A stretch of 64,000 nt of DNA, taken from contig NC_015676.1 in NCBI RefSeq assembly GCF_000217995.1, positions 660,103 to 724,102 on the forward strand, read 5' to 3'. The translations under genes were made by a program, and so were the position numbers. This DNA comes from Methanosalsum zhilinae DSM 4017. Its GTDB lineage: Archaea > Halobacteriota > Methanosarcinia > Methanosarcinales > Methanosarcinaceae. Below the pieces are notes generated by a model. The model searched no databases. It was not told the DNA's origin and saw nothing but the letters and a program-made list of their open reading frames with translations. Shown here piece by piece: positions 36,670-47,100 of the stretch. How positions within the stretch are numbered: the stretch's first letter is position 1; each line of letters starts with the position of its first letter.

Positions 36670-37556
36670 TATCGTCTCCTGCTAATTGCATAGAAAAATG
36701 AATCGAACACAGGGGTATCAGTGGTAAATGTATGGAAATCAGCGCCAAAACGGTTGCAAATACTTCTGATACTATTGCTATGCTCCTCAAGCATTTTCTG
36801 GTACTCGGACTTTAAGTTTTCACTTATGTATGTATGAAGCTCAGTTCCGGTTTCTACATCCTGCAGCTTGATATTTCCATGGAATGAAAGCTGTGATTCA
36901 GCTTTATCCAGCACCTGTATTAGGATCAGGTCATGTTTTGATAACCTGTATATCGCAGATTTTATTGACTCAGGGTCATCAAGAAAATCTGAGATTATAA
37001 TTATCACAGATCTTGATTTGATGGCTTTTTCATACTGAGCTACACATTGTTCGATGTCTGTATCTCCTCCAAGTTCTTCTCTGGTAAGAATATCTATGCT
37101 ATTGAGTAAATATTTTTTACCCCGCTGTGTTCTTTTAATGTTTACTTTATCTGAAAAGGTTGAAATTGCAAACTTGTCATTGTCCTTTGTAACAAGATAT
37201 GCAAAGGCTGCCGCAAGCATAGCGCCATATTCAAATTTTGTCGTACTGTTGCTGGTATAGTTCATACTGTTGCTGGTGTCCAGAAGTATATGTGTAGTAA
37301 GGGATTTTTCTTCTTCAAACTTACGCACATAATATTTTTCAAGGCGGGCATACACGTTCCAGTCAATTGACTTTAGATCATCACCAGGATAGTACTGTCT
37401 GTATCCTATGGTCTCAAGTCCTCGTCCTCCACGTATTGACCTTCGGCTTCCAGCATAGGCTGTAGATACCTTTTTCCTGACCATAAATGTAAACCTGTCA
37501 AGCTGCTTGAAAAAATCTACATCTATCTGATGTTTTTCAGTATCTGTATTAGTCAT
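36669..37556 (-). CDS. DUF58 domain protein
   Basis: The 295-residue soluble protein has the DUF58 core GDDLKSIDWNVYARLEKYYVRKFEEEK (about 54-80). It continues into a VWA-like fold with HILLDTSNSMNY, where D-x-S-x-S is kept, and IIISDFLDDPES. DUF58 proteins are almost always encoded next to a MoxR ATPase, as here, and probably serve as its adaptor. The gene lies 45 bases after moxR and is translationally coupled to the VWA gene that follows. No membrane helix is seen, unlike many bacterial DUF58 proteins that carry two at the N-terminus. Confidence 0.88.
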   Translation of the reverse strand: MTNTDTEKHQIDVDFFKQLDRFTFMVRKKVSTAYAGSRRSIRGGRGLETIGYRQYYPGDDLKSIDWNVYARLEKYYVRKFEEEKSLTTHILLDTSNSMNYTSNSTTKFEYGAMLAAAFAYLVTKDNDKFAISTFSDKVNIKRTQRGKKYLLNSIDILTREELGGDTDIEQCVAQYEKAIKSRSVIIIISDFLDDPESIKSAIYRLSKHDLILIQVLDKAESQLSFHGNIKLQDVETGTELHTYISENLKSEYQKMLEEHSNSIRSICNRFGADFHTFTTDTPVFDSFFYAISRRR

Positions 37557-37601
37557 GTTGAACCTGTGCTTTAATATACACTTATTAATATAAATACTAA
37601 T

Positions 37602-38576
37602 TTATTTAACTTTGGAAAGGATCTCGCCAATAACCTGCTCTGCAGTGATTCCTCGTCTTTCGGATTCAAATGTAAGGACCAGACGGTGTCTAAGTACTGG
37701 ATATGCCATTTTTTCAATATCTTCTGCATTTACATAATTTCGCCCGTGAATTAATGCACGGGCTTTGGCTGCAAGGATAAGTCCGATTGAAGCCCTTGGA
37801 GAGGCACCGTATTCTATATGTTCCTTCCATTCTCTTGTAGACATTACAATTTTTATGACCCGGGATTTGAGGTCCTCAGATATTGGAATTTCACGTGTAA
37901 GTCTCTGCAGGTAGAACAGTTCTTTTTTTGTGATTGCTTTCTGAACCTGGGGTATATCTATCAATGTATATCTGTTTACTATTTCAAGTTCCTCTTCAAA
38001 TGATGGATATGTCACCTGTATTTTGAACAGAAATCTGTCAAGTTGTGCTTCCGGAAGCGGAAATGTACCTTCCATTTCTATCGGGTTCTGAGTTGCCAGC
38101 ACAAAGAATGGTTTATCCAGGACAAAAGTTTCATTTCCTGCAGTTACCTGTTTTTCCTGCATTGCTTCAAGAAGTGCGGACTGGGTTTTTGGGGATGCAC
38201 GATTGATTTCATCTGCCAGAACAATATTAGCAAAGACTGGACCGGGTTCGAACTTGAATTTTTTTGTCCCTCCAATCTCTTCTACAAAATGGGTTCCTGT
38301 TATATCCGCAGGCATCAGGTCAGGAGTACACTGAATTCTGCTAAACGAAAGGTCCATTGTTTTTGATATGGTGGAAATGGTAAGTGTTTTTCCAAGTCCG
38401 GGATTACTTTCTACAAGTGCATGACCATTGCAAAGTATTGCAATGACTATCTGTTCTACCGATTCTTTCTGACCGACAATAACCTTCCCGATTTCACCAA
38501 ACAAAGAAGAGAACATATTTCCTGAATTATTATATATTTGAGATAGCTGCGGATCATCATTTTCAAATGAGTTCAT
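37602..38576 (-). CDS. MoxR-family AAA+ ATPase
   Basis: The 324-residue ATPase has Walker A NPGLGKTLT (about 59), Walker B VLADEINRASPKTQSALLEAMQE (about 118-140), the sensor 1 block FVLATQNPIEMEGTFPLPEAQLDRF with the characteristic MoxR insert, and a C-terminal lid with GASPRASIGL. MoxR proteins act as ATP-driven chaperones that remodel or insert cofactors into VWA-domain clients. SD GTGAGGAAATAAAA precedes the ATG. It lies between the DUF7502-like gene and DUF58. Confidence 0.93.
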   Translation of the reverse strand: MNSFENDDPQLSQIYNNSGNMFSSLFGEIGKVIVGQKESVEQIVIAILCNGHALVESNPGLGKTLTISTISKTMDLSFSRIQCTPDLMPADITGTHFVEEIGGTKKFKFEPGPVFANIVLADEINRASPKTQSALLEAMQEKQVTAGNETFVLDKPFFVLATQNPIEMEGTFPLPEAQLDRFLFKIQVTYPSFEEELEIVNRYTLIDIPQVQKAITKKELFYLQRLTREIPISEDLKSRVIKIVMSTREWKEHIEYGASPRASIGLILAAKARALIHGRNYVNAEDIEKMAYPVLRHRLVLTFESERRGITAEQVIGEILSKVK

Positions 38577-38633
38577 TTTTATTTCCTCACTACATTATTT
38601 TCTCAGACTGGTACATTGTGTATTATTAGGTAA

Positions 38634-39590
38634 TTACTCTTTTGACATTTCCTCAAAGTATGCTTTTATCAGACCTTCATACCCCTCCGGCAGATCTTCA
38701 TAGTATGCAGGTGAGGACATTACATTAACCTCATGGGCCGAAGATGGGACAAAATCAAATATCTGCGGTTCTCCCTCCTCTTCTCTGGCAAATCCCATAC
38801 CACTTCCCGGAGGTATTGTAAGATCCACATCTTTGCCTTCAACAACAATTATCGTTCTTTCTCCATCAGGCAGCTCTGGTGCATCTGTTTCATCAGTAGT
38901 GTCGTCTCCTACAGGCAATGGATCGCTTGGATCATCATTTATTCTTGGAATAAATGGGATTCTTTCTCCATATTCTATTATACTCTCAGGTGCAAAATCT
39001 GTACGCGTATCAGTAGCTGTGATGTATACGAGTACAGAAGTTAAAGCAAGTAGCGTAAGAACAGTTACCTTGATTCTTTTTTTGTTCAGAAGGTCTGAAG
39101 GCTTTATTGCTTCCTTTTTATTTGAAGCTGCATTTGATTCCGATTTTTTGAAGCCGGAAATATCTTCAGAAACTCCTTTTATCAGGTCAGAGACCACTAT
39201 ATTTGTTTTTTCACGGTTATCATATGCTGTTTTTAACCTATCTTTAAGTATGGAATATCTCGATTCCAGCAGATCCATTGAATTTAGATAGTTCTTTCGA
39301 AAATGCAATACTGATACCAGGATCAGAGAAATTATAGCAACTGCGATAATTGATGCAACTGTGTCAAAGGAGATGGCAATATCGTATAGATAGTAGGTTC
39401 TTCCTGCATATATTTCAAGAAATGATATAAAGGCAAAAAGTTGATTGATATTAAATATGTAGAATATAATATAGAGTACAACTGAAATAATTAAAAAATC
39501 CATAAATATATAGATATATCGGTATTTCTTAATCGCAGAATCGTATTTTTGAATCAGGTCGTCAAATTCCATCTTCATTCTCTTGGTCAT
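38634..39590 (-). CDS. Membrane protein of the MoxR cluster (DUF7502-like)
   Basis: The 318-residue protein has an N-terminal amphipathic segment, two close helices (about 30-50 and 75-95), a charged cytosolic stretch of about 90 residues, and a third helix (RIKVTVLTLLALTSVLVYITA) near 175-195. An outer C-terminal part of about 120 residues is rich in D, E and P (DDPSDPLPVGDDTTDETDAP). I recognise it only as resembling archaeal proteins filed as DUF7502 that head MoxR clusters. The acidic proline-rich outer region looks disordered and may bind partners or ions. The gene starts 6 bases after the pheA stop, so pheA may be in the same transcript. Confidence 0.7.
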   Translation of the reverse strand: MTKRMKMEFDDLIQKYDSAIKKYRYIYIFMDFLIISVVLYIIFYIFNINQLFAFISFLEIYAGRTYYLYDIAISFDTVASIIAVAIISLILVSVLHFRKNYLNSMDLLESRYSILKDRLKTAYDNREKTNIVVSDLIKGVSEDISGFKKSESNAASNKKEAIKPSDLLNKKRIKVTVLTLLALTSVLVYITATDTRTDFAPESIIEYGERIPFIPRINDDPSDPLPVGDDTTDETDAPELPDGERTIIVVEGKDVDLTIPPGSGMGFAREEEGEPQIFDFVPSSAHEVNVMSSPAYYEDLPEGYEGLIKAYFEEMSKE

Positions 39591-39596
39591 TTTCTC

Positions 39597-40487
39597 TTAA
39601 TTATCTGTTTGTTCCGGATAGTGGTGTATGGGATATGAACCCAGAACCTTAATATTTTTTACTTTCATGGCTACACCATCAATGGCTTCTTTTATGTCCT
39701 TCTCATTTATGCTGCCATTGAGGTCTATGTAGAAAACATAGTCTCCAAGGCCTTTTTTTGATGGCCGTGATTCAATGCGTGTCAGGTTTATATCTCTGGA
39801 GGCAAATTCTCCCAGAATTGTGTAAAGAGCTCCAGGGCTATCCTTTTCAATATATACTATAATTGATGTTCTGTAATCTGGCCCATCAGGGGTTATAAGA
39901 TCTGCTGTGATATTCTTTATCTCTTCAGATAGATCAGGGGATGAGATGACTATGAATCTAGTATGATTATTTTTTTTATCCTGGATATCTGTGATAAGAA
40001 TTTCAAGTCCATATTTATCTGCAGATTCACGTGATGCAATTGCTGCCATCTCAGCAAATTCATTGGAAAGTTTTGCAGCATGTGAGGTGCTTCCTGTAGT
40101 TCTTATTTCAGTATTTGGAAAATTTGATTTAAGGAATTGTCTGCATTGGGCAAGAGCCTGTGGGTGGGACAGGATTATTCTAATATCATCCAATGTTCCT
40201 TTTGAAAGCAGGCAATGCTGAATGGGAACAACAACTTCTCCAACTATAACGACTGAAGATTCCAGCAACTGGTCCAGTGTGATCCCAATAGAACCTTCAA
40301 TTGAATTTTCGATAGGTATTATGCCAGCATCTACTGTCCTGTCCTGAACGGATTCAAAAACATCCTGAATATCTTGATAATATACAATTTCCAGGCTGGT
40401 TACATGTCTGCTTTTGCTCCATTCATCTACTGCCTTTTGTGAATATGAGCCAGCCGGACCCAGCGCTCCAATGTTCATGCTCTTCAA
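39597..40487 (-). CDS. pheA: Prephenate dehydratase with ACT domain
   Basis: PheA converts prephenate to phenylpyruvate in phenylalanine synthesis. The 296-residue protein starts with the typical IGALGPAGSYSQKAV and holds IIPIENSIEGSIGITLDQLLE. The catalytic threonine region is RTTGSTSHAAK, and the conserved N-x-T-R-F (NNHTRFIVIS) closes the dehydratase domain at about 180. The C-terminal ACT domain (KDSPGALYTILGEFASRDINLTRIESRP) binds phenylalanine for feedback inhibition. There is no chorismate mutase domain, as usual in archaea. It lies only 6 bases upstream of the DUF7502-like gene, an odd partner that is probably chance linkage. Confidence 0.95.
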   Translation of the reverse strand: MKSMNIGALGPAGSYSQKAVDEWSKSRHVTSLEIVYYQDIQDVFESVQDRTVDAGIIPIENSIEGSIGITLDQLLESSVVIVGEVVVPIQHCLLSKGTLDDIRIILSHPQALAQCRQFLKSNFPNTEIRTTGSTSHAAKLSNEFAEMAAIASRESADKYGLEILITDIQDKKNNHTRFIVISSPDLSEEIKNITADLITPDGPDYRTSIIVYIEKDSPGALYTILGEFASRDINLTRIESRPSKKGLGDYVFYIDLNGSINEKDIKEAIDGVAMKVKNIKVLGSYPIHHYPEQTDN

Positions 40488-40586
40488 TTAACTGTTTATT
40501 TAAAATAACTTTTGATAGGTTTGAATATATTTGAACCTATCAACCGGATACGCTGAGGTTTTTATAAATCCACTGATAAGCTTACA

Positions 40587-43244
40587 TCATTTCCAGTTAT
40601 TTTTCTTATACAGATATTTTTCAAATTCAATTATAAAGAACACCGTACTCCCAACAGGTATTATGTACATCAGGTGTTCAAGTGTTAGCGGTGCTGTTCC
40701 AAAGATGAAATTCATTGTTGGATGATATGTAATCAGTGCCTGTAAGGCTATTGTGACTAATATTCCAAGCCACATATATCTGTTAGATAAAATATCTCTG
40801 AAGACATATTCATACATTGATTTTGCGTTGAACAGATAGAATATCTGGAAACAGAATACAGTATTTAAGGCAACTGTCCTTGCCACATCAATATCCATGG
40901 AATTTTCAAGTTCCAGGAAAAAGAGTGAAAAGGCCCCTGTAACCATCAGGAGGCTTACAAGTGCAATTCTTCTTTTGATTATTGGGATCAGAAGTGGCTC
41001 ATCAGTTGGTCTTGGTGGTACATTAAGAAGTCCTCTTTCCCGTTTTTCCATTGCAATCGGAATACCAAGACATACCGCAGTAACCATGTTTACCCATAGT
41101 ACCTGGACTGGCAGGAGCGGTAATGTCAGTCCAAGCAGTATTGCCAGTACAATGATCAGAGCCTGTCCACCATTGGTCGGAAGCAGCCATACAATGATTT
41201 TCTGGATCTTGCTGTATACATCCCTTCCTTCCTCCACAGCAGCAACAATTGATGCAAAATTATCATCTGCAAGAACCATATCTGATGCTTCACGGGCCAC
41301 TTCTGTACCTGACAATCCCATCGCAATTCCAATATCCGCATTTTTGAGTGCCGGAGCGTCATTTATTCCATCACCGGTGACTGCAACCACATCTCCCCGG
41401 GATTGCAGAAGCTTTACAATTCTTAATTTATGTTCCGGACTTGTCCTGGCAAAAACTGACACATTTTCAAACGCTTTAAGCATATCCTTGTCAGACATTT
41501 TATCAATGTCACTGCCGGTTATTGATCCTTCGGAATCAATGCCAAGCTTTCTGGCAATTGCACTTGCTGTAAGTGAGTGATCACCTGTAATCATTATTAC
41601 TCTGATACCTGCAGATTTGCATTTCTTTATAGATTCCTTGACTTCTTCTCTGGGCGGATCAATCATTCCCTGCATCCCTACAAATACCAGATCTTCTAAC
41701 TGGGACGGATCTATTCTTTCTGTACCGTCTTCCATCTTCAGATAGGCCATTCCAATGACACGCAGTCCCATAGATGCCATTTCATCTGCTTTTTCTGAAA
41801 TTTTTGCAAGATGTTCTGCTTTAAGATCCTTAACACTTTCACCATCAAAATAGAACTGGGACATCTCAAGTATTTTTTCAGGAGACCCCTTTACATAAGC
41901 AATTTTTTCTCCTTCTTCGTTTTCATGTAATGTAGCCATATAACGCATTTCAGATTCAAAAGGTATAACATCCAGCCTGTGATCGTGGAACTTACCTGCT
42001 TTTTTGGCAGATACCAGGAGTGCCCCTTCTGTGGGATCTCCATCAATTGTTTCATCTTTGTATGATGCATCATTACAAAGAAATCCAGTTTTGAGTGTTT
42101 CTACAAGAACCGGATCTTTTAGAGGGTCAACTTTTTCTCCTTCTAAATTAAAATCTCCCTCAGGGGAATAGCCTGCTCCAGTGACTGAATAGATTCTCTC
42201 ATTTGCAGTGTATATTTTTGTAACAGTCATTTGATTTTTTGTAAGAGTTCCTGTTTTATCCGAACATATTACAGTTGCAGAACCAAGAGTTTCAACAGAG
42301 GGCATTGATCTGATGATCGCGTTTCTTGAGGCCATTGCCTTTACTCCAATGGCAAGAGTTATAGTCAGTGTTGCAGGAAGACCTTCAGGAATAGCAGCTA
42401 CTGCAAGACTTACCGAGGCAAGAAACGTTTCCAGAATATCCAGCTCTCTGAATATACCTGCAAGAAATGTAAATGAAGCCACTGCAATTATGGCTATAGA
42501 GAGTAAAATTCCGAAACTTTCCATCTTTTTAATAAGAGGAGTTTTAATTTCTCTGCTCTCTCTAATTGACTCGGATATACGGCCAATTTCTGTATGGTTC
42601 CCTGTTGCTGTGACTATTCCTCTTCCAATTCCCTGATGAATGTAGGTGCCTGCAAAGGCCATATTTTTCTGATCCCCAGGGGAAACATCCTTCTTTTCAA
42701 CCGGATCAGTTATTTTTTCAACCGGGACCGATTCTCCTGTGAGTGGTGATTCATCACAGGTGAAGTTTTTAATATAAAATAGGCGCAGATCTGCAGGAAC
42801 CCTGTCTCCTGCTTCCAGTAATACAAGGTCCCCTACCACAAGTTCTCTGCTGGAAATTACTTTCCTGTCCCCATCTCTGATAACGGTGGCTTCAGGAACC
42901 ATCATCTCAGAAAGGGCCTCAAGGGCACGTTCTGCTTTTCTTTCCTGAATGAACCCGATGATCGAGTTTGCAAATACAACTCCAAGAATTACTGCTGAAT
43001 CTATGTGTTCTCCTAAAAGAAAAGTAATTAATGATGCTACCAGCAGGATATATATGAGTGGACTTGCAAACTGTTTTGCAAATTTATAGAGTGGACCGTG
43101 TTTCTTCTTTGTTTCAATCTCGTTATATCCATCTCTTTCAAGCCTGTTTTTAGCTTCCTGATCCGTAATTCCCTCTTGATCACTTTCCAGTAGTTCAAAG
43201 ACCTCATCTACAGGTCTGTGATACCATTTAACCTCTCCACCCAT
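40587..43244 (-). CDS. P2-type cation-transporting ATPase
   Basis: The 885-residue pump has the full P-type set: N-terminal cation ATPase domain, TGES (169-172) in the actuator domain, PEGLP in M4 (286-290), the phosphorylated aspartate D329 in CSDKTGTLT, the nucleotide-binding KGSPE region, TGDGINDAPALK hinge and about ten membrane helices. M4 keeps the glutamate of Ca2+-ATPases (E287). M6, however, reads WVNMVTAVCLG where SERCA has VNLVTDGLPA, so the key aspartate is replaced by alanine, and M5 has TNGGQA instead of the SERCA glutamate. The transported ion is therefore unlikely to be Ca2+ with normal stoichiometry; Na+, K+ or H+ are open options. It is single-gene by spacing. Confidence 0.9.
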   Translation of the reverse strand: MGGEVKWYHRPVDEVFELLESDQEGITDQEAKNRLERDGYNEIETKKKHGPLYKFAKQFASPLIYILLVASLITFLLGEHIDSAVILGVVFANSIIGFIQERKAERALEALSEMMVPEATVIRDGDRKVISSRELVVGDLVLLEAGDRVPADLRLFYIKNFTCDESPLTGESVPVEKITDPVEKKDVSPGDQKNMAFAGTYIHQGIGRGIVTATGNHTEIGRISESIRESREIKTPLIKKMESFGILLSIAIIAVASFTFLAGIFRELDILETFLASVSLAVAAIPEGLPATLTITLAIGVKAMASRNAIIRSMPSVETLGSATVICSDKTGTLTKNQMTVTKIYTANERIYSVTGAGYSPEGDFNLEGEKVDPLKDPVLVETLKTGFLCNDASYKDETIDGDPTEGALLVSAKKAGKFHDHRLDVIPFESEMRYMATLHENEEGEKIAYVKGSPEKILEMSQFYFDGESVKDLKAEHLAKISEKADEMASMGLRVIGMAYLKMEDGTERIDPSQLEDLVFVGMQGMIDPPREEVKESIKKCKSAGIRVIMITGDHSLTASAIARKLGIDSEGSITGSDIDKMSDKDMLKAFENVSVFARTSPEHKLRIVKLLQSRGDVVAVTGDGINDAPALKNADIGIAMGLSGTEVAREASDMVLADDNFASIVAAVEEGRDVYSKIQKIIVWLLPTNGGQALIIVLAILLGLTLPLLPVQVLWVNMVTAVCLGIPIAMEKRERGLLNVPPRPTDEPLLIPIIKRRIALVSLLMVTGAFSLFFLELENSMDIDVARTVALNTVFCFQIFYLFNAKSMYEYVFRDILSNRYMWLGILVTIALQALITYHPTMNFIFGTAPLTLEHLMYIIPVGSTVFFIIEFEKYLYKKNNWK

Positions 43245-43344
43245 ACATCACATTATATGCTGCTATGCATTAATAATTCTTTTGTATACAATTCATCTAA
43301 CAGGATAATCCAGCCTGAAAAGCATATATTTGAGGGTGTTTATT

Positions 43345-43974
43345 TTATTTTTCAGCAATCATAACGATCCAGTTTTTTTCAGGGATCTCATGTATTTCAG
43401 CTGATGAATAGCCTGCTTGATACAGGTAATTCCTGTATTCCTCTGGTTTATAGTATTTCATTCCTGTACTTTGGGCATATCTGCTATTTCTATCCTTAAA
43501 TTGTGGGTGATCGTATACTTCATTGACAACAAGAAGGATACCTTCATTTTTTAATGTTCGATGTATTTCCCTGAAATTTTCTATAAGATCCGGCCAGAAA
43601 TAACAGGTCTCAAAGGCACATGCAACATCAAAAGTAAAATTTTTAAAAGGAATACAAGAAACGGATCCCTGTAATACTTGTATCTTTCCTGAATCTATGA
43701 GTTCTTTATTGACATCCCTGGCCAGTTTTACCATTTCATCTGAATAATCTATTCCGTAAACTTTACCTTCGGGGTTTAGTGAAGAAAGTACCTGCAGTGA
43801 CATCCCGCCACCAAATCCAATATCCAGTATTGTTGATCCTGGCATTAATTCAATGTGTTCTAATCCCCACATCCATAGCTGCTGGTGACGTATGTTCATC
43901 TCTTTCCCAATAACTTTTCCTTCAGGACCTGATGGCCTTCTGCATTGTTGCAATCTCTTATCTAGTTCACTCAT
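43345..43974 (-). CDS. Class I SAM-dependent methyltransferase
   Basis: The 209-residue soluble protein has motif I LDIGFGGGMSLQVLSSL (about 50-66), motif II GIDYSDEMVKLARD, and post-motif blocks CIPFKNFTFDVACAFETCYFWPDL and FREIHRTLKNEGILLVVNEV. This is the ubiE/methyltransferase-11 type. The N-terminus (RRPSGPEGKVIGKEMN) is of a type seen in small-molecule methyltransferases of anaerobes. The substrate cannot be told from sequence. It is divergent from the large surface-protein gene. Family is secure, function open. Confidence 0.85.
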   Translation of the reverse strand: MSELDKRLQQCRRPSGPEGKVIGKEMNIRHQQLWMWGLEHIELMPGSTILDIGFGGGMSLQVLSSLNPEGKVYGIDYSDEMVKLARDVNKELIDSGKIQVLQGSVSCIPFKNFTFDVACAFETCYFWPDLIENFREIHRTLKNEGILLVVNEVYDHPQFKDRNSRYAQSTGMKYYKPEEYRNYLYQAGYSSAEIHEIPEKNWIVMIAEK

Positions 43975-44139
43975 GATAGATCCTTATGTAACTGTTCCTT
44001 AACATCTGTTTTGCCTTTATGGTACTTATTTCGCTTAACATATTAATTTCTATACATAATTAACTAAAAAAATAAAAAGAGTTATATGTCTGAGATCATA
44101 TCAATAAAGAAAATTACAATGTTATTCTGGATGTGAAAT

Positions 44140-47100
44140 ATGCCAAAAATAAGAATAATTGATTACTTTAAAAATGATCATGGGTATGTACCTTTTACAA
44201 TTATTGGAATTGCTCTTGTGCTCGTGGCAACTCTTACTTCTGCTTATTTCTTTTATACTGATCATGAGATTGCAATGACAATTCATACAGGACAGAAATC
44301 AGACCCGGAAGAATATGTAATTGCCTGTGCTGCCTCGGATCTTTCCCGTGCTCTTAACTATGCCGGCATTGAGGCCATGTATTGGCAGGGTAAAAATCCG
44401 GTCATCAAGCATGAAGGCGCTCCTGAGGGGATCACTGGAACCAGTGGATTCGAAGTCTCGGTAGGTAGAGAAGAGATAGAACCCGGAGAAAGAGTAAAGA
44501 TCTCAGCAGTGCTTCCAAGAGCTTTAAAGTATCCTGAACCTTTAATTGGCACAAATAAAGAAATTGAGATAATTTTGAAGGATTCTACAGAGAATACCAT
44601 AGGTTATTTTAACTACAGCAATCCTCTCAATTTATTCTCTCCTACTTTTCTAAATGTTTTTGTCGACACATCACATGACACCAGGCCTGGTTACGGATCG
44701 GTTCAACTGCTCTATGATGGGGAGTTAAAAGCAACCAGCTGGTTTATTGCTGGCTCTGATCATGTTAAAGATATTATAGCTCACAGATTCAGTTCTCTTA
44801 TAAGGCAAAATTATCAGGAAGATCTTTACAAAATTAATACATATTCATTTAATGTTAATCCGGATGTCCGTCCGGAACAGATAGTTATCAAAAAGGTTAA
44901 TGGAACAAGGGAAGGTTCTGGACAAGGATATGGAGATGAAATATCTGATCAAATGTATACTCTATACTATATCATCGAAGTGAAAGGTTTGGAATATATA
45001 CTGTATGATCACAAAACCGGTGAAGATATTACCGGCTCCTTTGATGTTTCCACGACTGTAAGATCAAGAAAACCCCTGCTCTCAGAACTTGTATCCGAGT
45101 ATGAAGCGTCACTGAACTCCGGTTTTGTTCCGGAAGCGGTTCAGGGAATGGTAAATCTGCGAACCCTTACATATGGTCCATGGCAGCGTTATGGCAATGG
45201 TCCGCTTAATATACTTACCAATCCGTCTCTGGCAGCAATAGTCAATGCTGCAGCCCTGCACTCCCAAAAACGTACTTTTAATTCAGTTGATCCGTGGGCA
45301 ATGACCTACTCTGCATATTTTGCAGGAAAGGTCATTCAGGAGGATATTATGAGTAACTCGATCCACTCCAAAGGGTCTGAAAATAGAACCTCTGAGGTGA
45401 ATGATATTTATGAACAGATAACAGTGGGTCAGGATGGAATACTGGATCTTATAGAAGAGCCTGGACTGGCAATTCAGAATACTGATTCCACTTTTGAAAC
45501 TGTGAATAGCAAATCAAAGATCAGAGTTTCAGCTTCGGATTATATATCTGAGGTCGTCGATGGCTGGATTTTCAGAGATCAACAATGGCCTGGATCCCTT
45601 GATCTGGTCCATGAAATAACGCAGGAGATTTACTCCGTTGATGTAGAGGCGCAGGTCTACCGCGAAGGCTTTGATGAGATCTTACCAACAGATTCGCATA
45701 CTTCAGGTGCTCTAGAGTCATTTTTTTATGGAACGCATAAGATCAGATGGGATGCATCATATATTTCTTCAGGTACTCATAATGGAGCGATTCATCCCTT
45801 CTATGAATGGGAAGATACAGAAAGCAGGAGTTATGCCAGCAGAATGAACCCATCTATAAATCCACCACGTGGAAGTATTACAGATTGGAAGATCACGGGT
45901 GCATCTGTCAAACTGGTTTCTGCTGAAATTGGTGATGTACAGGTCAGTCCAGATTATTACCCAAAGGAGCACAGAATGCTCGATCACCATAGAAAATATG
46001 GTTTTCTTGAATGGGAGGAGTATATTTTTGATTGGGATATCGAATATCAGGTAAGTTATCTGATCAGGACAACATGGGATATCGAATATGACTTCACCTA
46101 TAACTATAGGTGGGTGGAATTTGAGGGATACAGTGATCCTGTTAACAGGACTGGTCCGATGTACAGCATACATCATGGTAGTGGAAGTGGATCTGATTCG
46201 TGCCGTGTAAATAAGAATGATCTGATTTCATTTACCCATATACAATCTGAATCTGAGAATGCAATCCTCAATTTTTATCGTTGTTCCCCGGCCGGGGAAT
46301 ACAATGGAATTTACCAATATCAGGAAATGATTGAGAACGAATATCATAAAACGTATGTATATGTCAACGGTGAAAAAATGATTGATATGTCATTTTCAGA
46401 TGCTGCAGACATATATTCTTCAAAATATGTAGATATGGATGATATTCATGGAAAGTACTGGCTGTATCATGACGGATGTTATCTTGAAAGAAATACTGTA
46501 AAATGTAAGGTTCCAGACTGGCTCCACCGGATTATGGCTGAGGAAATAATGATTATGATCAATCGAATTAGATCTGACGATCCCGGCTATGAGATGTCAT
46601 TGCTGGAAAACCGGGATAAAAATCCTTCAATTATGCAAAAAAAGGCTGCAAATAAGTTAATTAAATCCATGGAACAGGATAGATATGACTATATATCAGG
46701 TTCCTGGTCAGGTGATGGGGAATTGATGCATACTGCAAGTGATGCCTGTCGATATATAGCTCTTAATGAGGCATATGGGAAGATTTTGAAAGATATAGAG
46801 GAAAAGAATACAGCGATTGAAGAGGGATTTGATTCTTACATATTTGATATGACAGGATCAGATAATAGAAATGTCTGGGATATAGATAGCACATCCTCTA
46901 CTTCTCTATCAATATTTGGGGACCCTTCAATATCCATGGTTTCTTCTTTCATTCAGAAGAATACAGGAATCACAGATTTCATAAATATTACAGGAGAACC
47001 TGATAGCAGATATCACTGGAATGAAAATATATCTATTCTGGTTGACCAGTATCCACATTATCTTTATCATGATCCGGATTTTGATCTAAAGGAAGAATAT

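Noticed and set aside
32339-38576. The MoxR-VWA cluster as a ternary (MoxR/VWA/ABC) defence or phage-type system
   Set aside because: The VWA proteins are membrane-anchored BatA-like and DUF58 is present, the standard envelope-linked arrangement; no nuclease or effector is linked.
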